A stretch of 64,000 nt of DNA from Nyssa sinensis (taxonomy: Eukaryota > Streptophyta > Magnoliopsida > Cornales > Nyssaceae): the NCBI GenBank assembly GCA_008638375.1, contig CM018051.1, forward strand, positions 37,952,177 through 38,016,176. Reading direction: 5' to 3'. The notes beneath the pieces were generated by a model. It saw only the letters and a list, made by a program, of their open reading frames with translations. It did not search any database and was not told the DNA's origin. Each line of letters begins with the position of its first letter. Positions within the stretch are counted from its first letter, which is position 1. The position numbers and the translations under genes are program-made. Of the stretch, positions 56,975 through 64,000 are shown one piece after another.

Positions 56975-58830
56975 ACCGAAACTTAACCAACATTTCATAT
57001 TACATCATTTATTTTAGAGGCATAAACACTCTTGTTGTATTTAAAAATGTTTTACACCGAACGTTTACTGAAATTGGTCAAAGATACATACTACCGAAAT
57101 AGAGGTGCATCAAGACTAGATAGTTCCCATGACACAAAACTCTCTTCAAGTCTGCTCAAATTCATGAAAGTCCAGTCTTTTTGCTTTTTTGGCTACCTCT
57201 TCATTAAATGAAAATTTTGGGGGGAATAGGGCGAACTAAATAAAACAGTGAGTAATTCCAACACTCTATTATGGGTTTTCCAATAAAAAAAAAATAATAA
57301 ATTTTTCATGGATATCTAATAGTTCAAAAGCTCATCATCATAAATCTTTTACACCTTAGCATTCGGCCAAATTTCATTTAATTAAGCAATAAAACCCTCT
57401 TTGGGAAAACAACTTCTAAGTAGCAGCAATTATCAACAAAATTTCTTCTCAAAAACAATATCAATATTATGATAGAAACAGAGACATGCATATGCCAAAC
57501 AATTCTCATTTTTCTGAGTCAATCCACAATGAGTTTAGTAGTCCCATATGAATTGCAAACAACACCAAATAAAATGGTGCAACACACAATGAAAAATTAA
57601 TGTCATGCACAACAACAAATTAATGTAGTGCACAATAGCAAATTAATCCTACATATAATGCCAAACAAATTAGCGTAATACATAATGGCAGACGATACTG
57701 CAAATAATTATTGGATGGCATTGGATGTCTCAGCCCATAAAAACAAAACAAAATATACATTCAAATAATTTTTTTTAAAACAAATAACGTTTCATATCAA
57801 GAAGCATTTAAAAAAAAAAATAGCAAAATGCATTTATAAAACTAAGTATAAAATATCAGCACTTCAAAATACTAGATTACTCATCTATCCCCTTTGATAG
57901 CTTGCCAATCTCTCATTCCTTTCACTGAAATCCTACCTGTCACATATCATAGGAATAAATTCCTTATCTAATAATCATAGAAAACTGTTCCTTTATTTTC
58001 GTTTTCCTAGCCTTGGTGGACACCCCCAAGACTCTTATTTAGTCGACTTATTAAGTTTTTAAACTTGTTCCTCATAAATTTTGGGCATAATTTCATAGTT
58101 ACATTACTTATTTCTTGAGTCTAACTTAACTAATCAACCCCATAGTTGTGTATTTGACTATTTGTCATTAATTGGTCAAAAATGGTTTCATTATTATAGC
58201 CTAATTAGAACTTTTAATTTTTCTTTGGACATAAACATTATTTTATTAAGTTTCATTGTCCAAATAGACCTCAAAATTAGGTTCAGAATGTCAAAAAATT
58301 ATAGAGTAGGCCCTTTCAGAATTAGTATCCTATTTCACAATTTATTTGAGCTTAAAGGCTCTAATGTAATTAATGAAAATATATTTTCTATTTTCGGGAC
58401 TTACTAATTTGTCCAAACAGACCTTAGATTTGAGTTTGGAGTGTTGAAAAACCCCATAATAAGCTCTCTCTAAAATTTTCTTTGTCATCTTTATAATTTT
58501 CCTACACTTAGGAGGTTATTAGTAATTAATTAGGTTAAATTATGATTAATTTTTTTCCCGTGATTTTCAACCAACAAGGCATTTGTGGTTTAATAATTGA
58601 TCAAGGCTTTAATGTTTATTATGTGGTCTCATGTTTGAAAGCTGATGGAAGCAATTCTCCTTTTATGATTTTTCATATGCAAGAGAAATGATATTTGTGT
58701 TTATTCCTTACAAGCATATCTAACCAACATTGGGTGGTTTAATGATTTAGTCTTGATATGGCTTGGTGAGAGGTCTCGTGTTTGACTCCCTGCAAAGTCA
58801 TATCATTTTATTTTATTTAGAACTCTCCTA
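56975..58830 (-). repeat. Gypsy-type LTR fragment, right piece, and non-coding DNA
   Basis: On the minus strand it shows the same ordered landmarks as the fragment at 4562 and the large LTRs, notably 'aaacagtgagtaattccaac...tatgggtttt' at 57,244-57,278. Taken as the continuation of 29,693-29,855. The far end is not defined. 57,540-57,700 contains repeated 'caaattaatg(t/c)a(g/a)tgcacaa' units. No gene recognised. Confidence 0.4.
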
Positions 58831-59201
58831 AATGATGTAGTTTCAAAACCAGTCATTGTGCCTCAAGTGAGTCTAATTTAGACCTCATTGTGCCTCAAGT
58901 GAGTCTAATTTGGACCCGGCCTGGGCTTCTTGTGGAACCCTCGACCTGAACCAGTTTACTATTGACCAAGTTGACCCATTGATCGAGTCGACTCATCATT
59001 GACTTGATCAACTCACAAAGTTGACTTGCCTAATGATGTAGTTTCAGAATCAGTCATTGTGCTTCAAGTGAGTCTAATCTGGACCCGGCCTAGGCTTCCT
59101 GTGGAACCCTCGACTTGAACTAATTTACTGTTGACCAAGTTGACCCATTGATCAAGTCGACTCATCATTGACTTGATCAACTCACAAAGTTGACTCGCCG
59201 A
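58831..59201. repeat. W-box-rich tandem duplication
   Basis: Two units (58,831-59,031 and 59,032-59,201) with the shared block 'gttgaccaagttgacccattgatc' through 'actcatcattgacttgatcaactcacaaagttgact'. Each unit has at least five TTGAC cores, the WRKY W-box core, in both orientations, and an imperfect inverted repeat around TTGATCAAGTCGAC. The first unit has an extra internal copy of 'cattgtgcctcaagtgagtc'. Confidence 0.7.
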
Positions 59202-60001
59202 TATCTTCTTCGATCTCCTTCTCCTACAACGGTGATTGGAAACTGTAATTTTTTCATATCTTTTTTCCTTTCTTTTTCGTGGTTGTTTTTTTATTTTTTT
59301 TTCATTCTATGCACTATATCTCTCTTGCTCTCTATTTTTAGAAGTGTAGGTGTGTTTGTTGTGTATTATGTGTTGCATGTGCATGTGTGTGTGTAGCTGA
59401 TGATGGAGTATTTAACTTAATCTCCAAGTCAATGAAGTTTGATCCATGACGTCAATTCTCATTAGCAAAGGTTTTTTTCCATGAGAATCAAGTTAGAAGG
59501 TTCAATGTACATCTTTCCCATCTTTTAAGAAGTTTGGCCTTTTTAAACTTAATAAATTTTAGATATTCTCCCTGGCTTTTTTGTATTCACCATGCTTTTA
59601 CTATGCTACTCAAATATAATGTTACAAAGTAAGACTTAACACAATTTCCTAATATTCCTTGTTAGCCTTTTCAACTCTCGATTGCGTTTTATAAAGAAAT
59701 ATTCTAAATTTGATATAGCATCTATCAAGTAAATTAGTCTTAATTATTATTTTTCATACCTCAATATTTCGTTTTTCAAATAATATTGAGTCTAGGATTC
59801 ATTGCTCAAACCAGGTATTGATTGGTTCACCAATATTTCTAAAAATTAGTAACTCTTGATTCCAATATTAAATTGCATTATCACCGTTGACTCACAATTA
59901 TTAATATATGATCCAAGTATAATTTTTACCATTATAAGTCTACCAAAAATAAGAACTATTCTCATCTGAGTCATATAATTAATATGATATCAAAGACTTA
60001 T
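59202..60001. other. AT-rich non-coding DNA
   Basis: No gene or element end recognised. A (TG)n run lies at 59,380-59,395. Confidence 0.4.
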
Positions 60002-60702
60002 TGTCACATCCCGCAACCCACCCTATGTGAATCAAGGAAATGCGACCAGCCATAAAGCGTTTAATTTGATCCAAAGTCAATTGCATTCTTTAAACTATTT
60101 GTTAGCAGTCGAAATTCAAAAGTTTTTTTTCTTGAATGCAATCATACATGGCAGAATAGAAGTAATTCATCATTTCTTCAAAAGTCTTAAATCCTTGACT
60201 CCATCATCATAGTTCAACCCAATTACAATCTATAGTACAAATAAAACTTTGACTATAACCTATCTACAAGAGTACATCTCATAACAAAAAAAATTACTAC
60301 GAGCTCCTTTAAAATATTCTCTTTATGGGGCCCAACTATCAATCTTCATCATCTATAAAAAAAAATATTTGGAGTTGGTGTGAGCTAACTTAAGTTCAGC
60401 AAATAATCGTGGTACTTTGTCATTAGTTTTAGACCAATAGAGTTTTGACTAAAAAAAAGGGGTTTAACAATCTCTATCGATCTATAACTTTTTTATCAAT
60501 CAATAGAAGATGTGAAGCATTTGAAAATTTATGTCTCGCCCCGAAACCCAAAGACCCGATGGTGATCTTGTGAATCAATGTCAAGTTAAATAAACAATTT
60601 TCTGTGAATTCCTACCACTCTGTGATTAGCATATTCTCACTTGAGTTTTTCCATAACATGCATATAATCATTCACATTTCATCCACACAACCCAAACAAA
60701 CT
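60002..60702 (-). repeat. Gypsy-type LTR fragment
   Basis: Begins TGTCACATCCCGCAACCCACC, matching the inverted 3' end of the large LTRs (TGTCACGACCCAAAACCCACC). Later it shows the 'ggtgtgagctaac...tactttgtcatta' landmark (about 60,378-60,425). Truncated where the next LTR-like start occurs. Confidence 0.55.
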
Positions 60703-63500
60703 GTCACGCCCTGAATTTTCACAAACCTGGGGAGTGAGTGAAATGAATTTAAGAAAGGTAAATAAAAGACAATTTAATATATTTAGTTGATTATTCATTT
60801 ATTTTCCCATGTTTCCCCAAAATGAAAAATGAAAATTCGTTAACTAGAGTCACCTAAGATAAGTTCCAAATGGTAGTCAAATATTTTCCCAATAAATGAT
60901 CAAAATTTGTCTAAGTCATGTTCAAGTGTGGCCTCCAAGATAGCCCACAAAATGTCGCTAAATATGCCTTGGAATGATGGTCCAAATGGGCCCCGAATGC
61001 CCTAAACATAGGCCAAGAATAAATCAAAAACTCTACTAAAAATTGGTCCAAGTAAGTGGCCAAACATGGCCTTGAAATGTGACTAAAATGTGTCCCAAAA
61101 CGGTGCCCAACATGGCTTAGTATGATGGCCAAAAGTGGCCAAAAAGGACCCTAATAGGTGTTGTCAAACATAAGATCAAATGGCCTTTAAATAACCTTGA
61201 AAGGTAGGTCATGGCATGGCATGACATGCCTTGGACAGCAGCTGCACAGCAAGCAAGGTAGCAAGACGCACAGGAAGGGCAGCGGGCAACAGTAGGTGCA
61301 CAGGCTGGCGCGCAAGGGGCATGCAGCTAGGGCTGGGGCATGCCTGAACCTGATTTTCTAAATTTTTACTGTAGCTAGCTGCAAGCTAATTTTTCCTTTT
61401 TTTGATTTTTTTCTTCGAAGTGCTGCAGCTAGTTTTTTCAATTTTTCACCTACTTCCTCAAGGTTTTTACCCCCATTTTTGAGCACTTTTCTCACCTATA
61501 TAAATGGTGTTTTACACACTTAATTTCCCCCTTAATTCCACAAAATTTTGAACATAACCTCCTTTATTTTCTAAGCATTCTTTTCACCTAATATTTTGCA
61601 ATGGTTCATATATATAAACACATCATAGTCCATCCTCACTCGATGGCTACAATTTCTGAAAATTAAACATATATTCATTTCTTTCAACATATATATATAT
61701 ATATATGCAAAGCACATTAAACAAACATATCCTATATGTCATTTGGGCTTAAACCCTTACATTAAAAATTAGCCCAAGGCCTATAGTTCACCATTCTTCC
61801 AAATTAAAACACAAGTCTTTTGGGCTTATGCCCATACATACAAAATATGCCCCAAGAGTCAAATATCCTTCTAAGTTCTTTTTCCCTCCTCCTTCAAGAC
61901 TTCATTAAGTCTCAAGTACCGGGAGCCTCATCTGTAATATGATATCCCACGAGGGGTCAGCACAACCGCTGGTATGACACAATGCTAATGCAAGGAACAA
62001 AGTTAAGGCGTGGTATGTGCAAGTGTATGTCTCATTCAGGATTGCTCCCGTTAAGTCAGAGTACCAATGTCTCATTCACAAATCGCTCCCGTTGGGTCAA
62101 AGTACCAATGCAATAGTTTTTCACCACAGGATCTACACCCTCATAATGCATAGCACCAAGTGCTCAACCCACACTATGTTTTCAAGGAATCACCATATGC
62201 CAATATGCCTAGATTTTTCTATGCAATGTTAATAAAGCATTTTATCAAATACTTGGCATACACCTTAAATCGTGCATCATTCATAAAGTAAACTCCAACT
62301 TTCAAACCACACAACATCTTTCACATGAACATATACTATATAGAATCAATTTAAATACATGTTCATGTCACATGTTCACTACATTACCAATTCTCAAAGA
62401 ACACATAATTACACAAAGTATCAATGCGTTAAACAATCATATCTTCTAAAACTCAAGGTCTATTCACATGAACAAAAATCACAATGTAATGAATCAAACA
62501 TATATTCAAATTACATGCTCATCATTTTGAAAAATTCTCAAAGATTATAAAATACATAAAGTAGCAACACATTGAATAAATCATAACGATCTAACTACAA
62601 GATTTTGTTTACATGAACATAAGCTAGAATACAATGAATTTTACATATAGTCATGGTCCATGTTTATCATTTTACCAAATTCTCAAAAAATACAAAGAAC
62701 ACACAAGTACATAAACAACCAACTCTAGGTTTTCAAAGCGACAACATCCTAAGTGACTTTCTAATAGCAAATAAACATATAAATCATTCAATCAACTTAT
62801 AAAACACTCCTAAACTTAACCTTATTCCTTACTTAGCAAAATATCATACCTAAATGGGTTTTTCTCAACCCTAGGGAGTTGTGTTCTCTATGTAGACAAA
62901 CAAATTGGTGAGAACGTAGCCCTTGACGTGGGAAACAACTTCTTAGAAGGAAATCTTGTGAAAATCCAAGCCTAGAAGTGAGTTTTGGAGGCTTGAAGGT
63001 TGGAGAAACCTAGGTTTCTTTCTCTCTTTTCTCCATGAACGTGCAGCTGCTGTATCTCAAACCAAAATAATGAAATTATATCACTAAGGGGTCTTATTTA
63101 TAGTAAAGGGGCCAAGGGCCAAAAAGACCCTTTTGCTCTTAATAAGTTCGGGGCCCCATTACACTACAACTCGTCCCGAAACGCCTCAATTCAATATTTT
63201 GTTTTAGCCAAAGTTCTTAAAATTATTTTAAATGAAATTCTCCAAAAAAATTTATTTTCGCCAGTGGCCGGGTTTGGCCGGATCCACCTGGGCCACCCGG
63301 ATGCCCTTTGTGGTCCAGTTTTTGAAACTATCTCCGAATAGGCTCAAATTTTTATAGGAGGTGTATTTTAACATTCTAAGAATATTTCTCTTCTATGGAA
63401 TACTCAAAATATACTTCTAAATATGACTTATGTCTAAATATGCATGTATAGTGCCCTACCGGCAAATGGTACATGAATAGTGCTTTACTGGCAAAACGAA
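60703..63500 (-). repeat. Gypsy-type LTR, long, minus orientation
   Basis: Begins TGTCACGCCCTGAATTTTC. On the minus strand it keeps the layout of the large LTRs: the 'gctcccgttgggtcaaagtacc' block (62,040-62,110, duplicated), a region near 62,846-62,870 that reads '...acccatttag|gtatga' (splice-donor-like, as in 'agaaatttag|gtaagg' of LTR 1), and a GC-rich 'ggccgggtttggccgg' block at 63,266-63,281. No coding region is attached. The end is approximate. Confidence 0.5.
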
Positions 63501-64000
63501 AAATTTACTCTCATTTTTTAGGTCTCTACACAAACATACATCATCCCAAAAGTGTATTCATCCTGAGATTACTATTTCTAAGTCAAAAAAATATGAGTAC
63601 CATTAAGGCTCCCAAGCCTTCACATCAACATAAAGATACCACAAGGCCCTTTTTACATTTCCAAAAAAATAAACAAAAGGAAAAAATGAAGTTGTGAATT
63701 CAATTACATCCAAAATAAATAAAAGAGTAAAAAATAAGGTGTCATTCTAATCCATGTCATCAAGACACCAACTCCTTGCCATTACCTGCATTTGGTAGGG
63801 GTCAAAACAACAACCCTAATAGAGATTCTAAAATAGGAAAAGTTAAAACGGTGCAAGGTATAGGTATATGAGATGTGAAGTGTAAACATAAGTGTTCAAC
63901 CGACATGCATACATAACAATAGGTTATTTATCATGTTTTTCAACAATGCAAACCATTAACCCAACCACAAGAAGAACATAACAATATGTAAATAGAACGA
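63501..64000. other. Non-coding DNA at window end
   Basis: No domain recognised. It may be the remaining part of the preceding LTR or its internal flank. Confidence 0.35.

Noticed and set aside
60911..61132. Minus-strand open frame with repeated His-rich pattern
   Set aside because: Derived from repeated 'atggcc' motifs inside an LTR-like region; no domain.

Overview
The window is nuclear DNA of a flowering plant, most likely a woody eudicot. It is AT-rich and packed with Ty1/copia and Ty3/gypsy LTR retrotransposons, a MuDR-type (MULE) DNA transposon, hAT-like MITEs and plant gene fragments. No prokaryotic gene organisation, rRNA, tRNA or CRISPR array was seen. Only one locus looks like a host gene: a BCS1-type AAA-ATPase at 25.6-27.1 kb, and it carries an in-frame stop. 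Almost everything else is transposon sequence, much of it nested.

Layout. 1-2 kb: AT-rich repeats, including a diverged copy of the DNA upstream of the AAA-ATPase gene. 2-6.6 kb: a Ty1/copia element cut inside its integrase by a gypsy-type LTR fragment, with no reverse transcriptase left. 7.1-7.8 kb: a hAT-like MITE with a perfect 8-bp target duplication. 8.8-10.3 kb: an LTR and adjacent non-coding repeats of a Tat-like gypsy element. 10.3-12.2 kb: joined fragments of at least three unrelated plant genes (LRR receptor kinase, NO VEIN-like ATPase, TORTIFOLIA1-like protein). 13.3-23.8 kb: a complete but decayed minus-strand Tat-lineage gypsy element with a 5-bp target duplication (ATATC), which also carries an intron-containing gene on the opposite strand. 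24-29.7 kb: the AAA-ATPase gene flanked by two members of one small MITE family, then non-coding DNA.

29.7-58 kb is a nest of insertions: a gypsy-type LTR fragment is split by a hAT-like MITE; the MITE is split by a MULE; and the MULE transposase gene is split by a 19.6-kb Ty3/gypsy chromovirus (Del/Tekay-like). The gypsy insertion is a head-to-tail double element, LTR-internal-LTR-internal-LTR, with one 5-bp target duplication (GGCCA) at its outer ends. Its copies are nearly identical, so it is by far the youngest event. 58-64 kb: a W-box-rich tandem repeat and further old minus-oriented LTR fragments.

The parts do not form a pathway. They record successive insertions, gene-fragment capture and LTR recombination. 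The observations most worth following are the three-LTR double element whose middle LTR is the odd one out, the consensus splice sites and twin TGACGTCA palindrome inside its LTRs, the spliced antisense gene in the Tat element, and the composite gene-fragment block.
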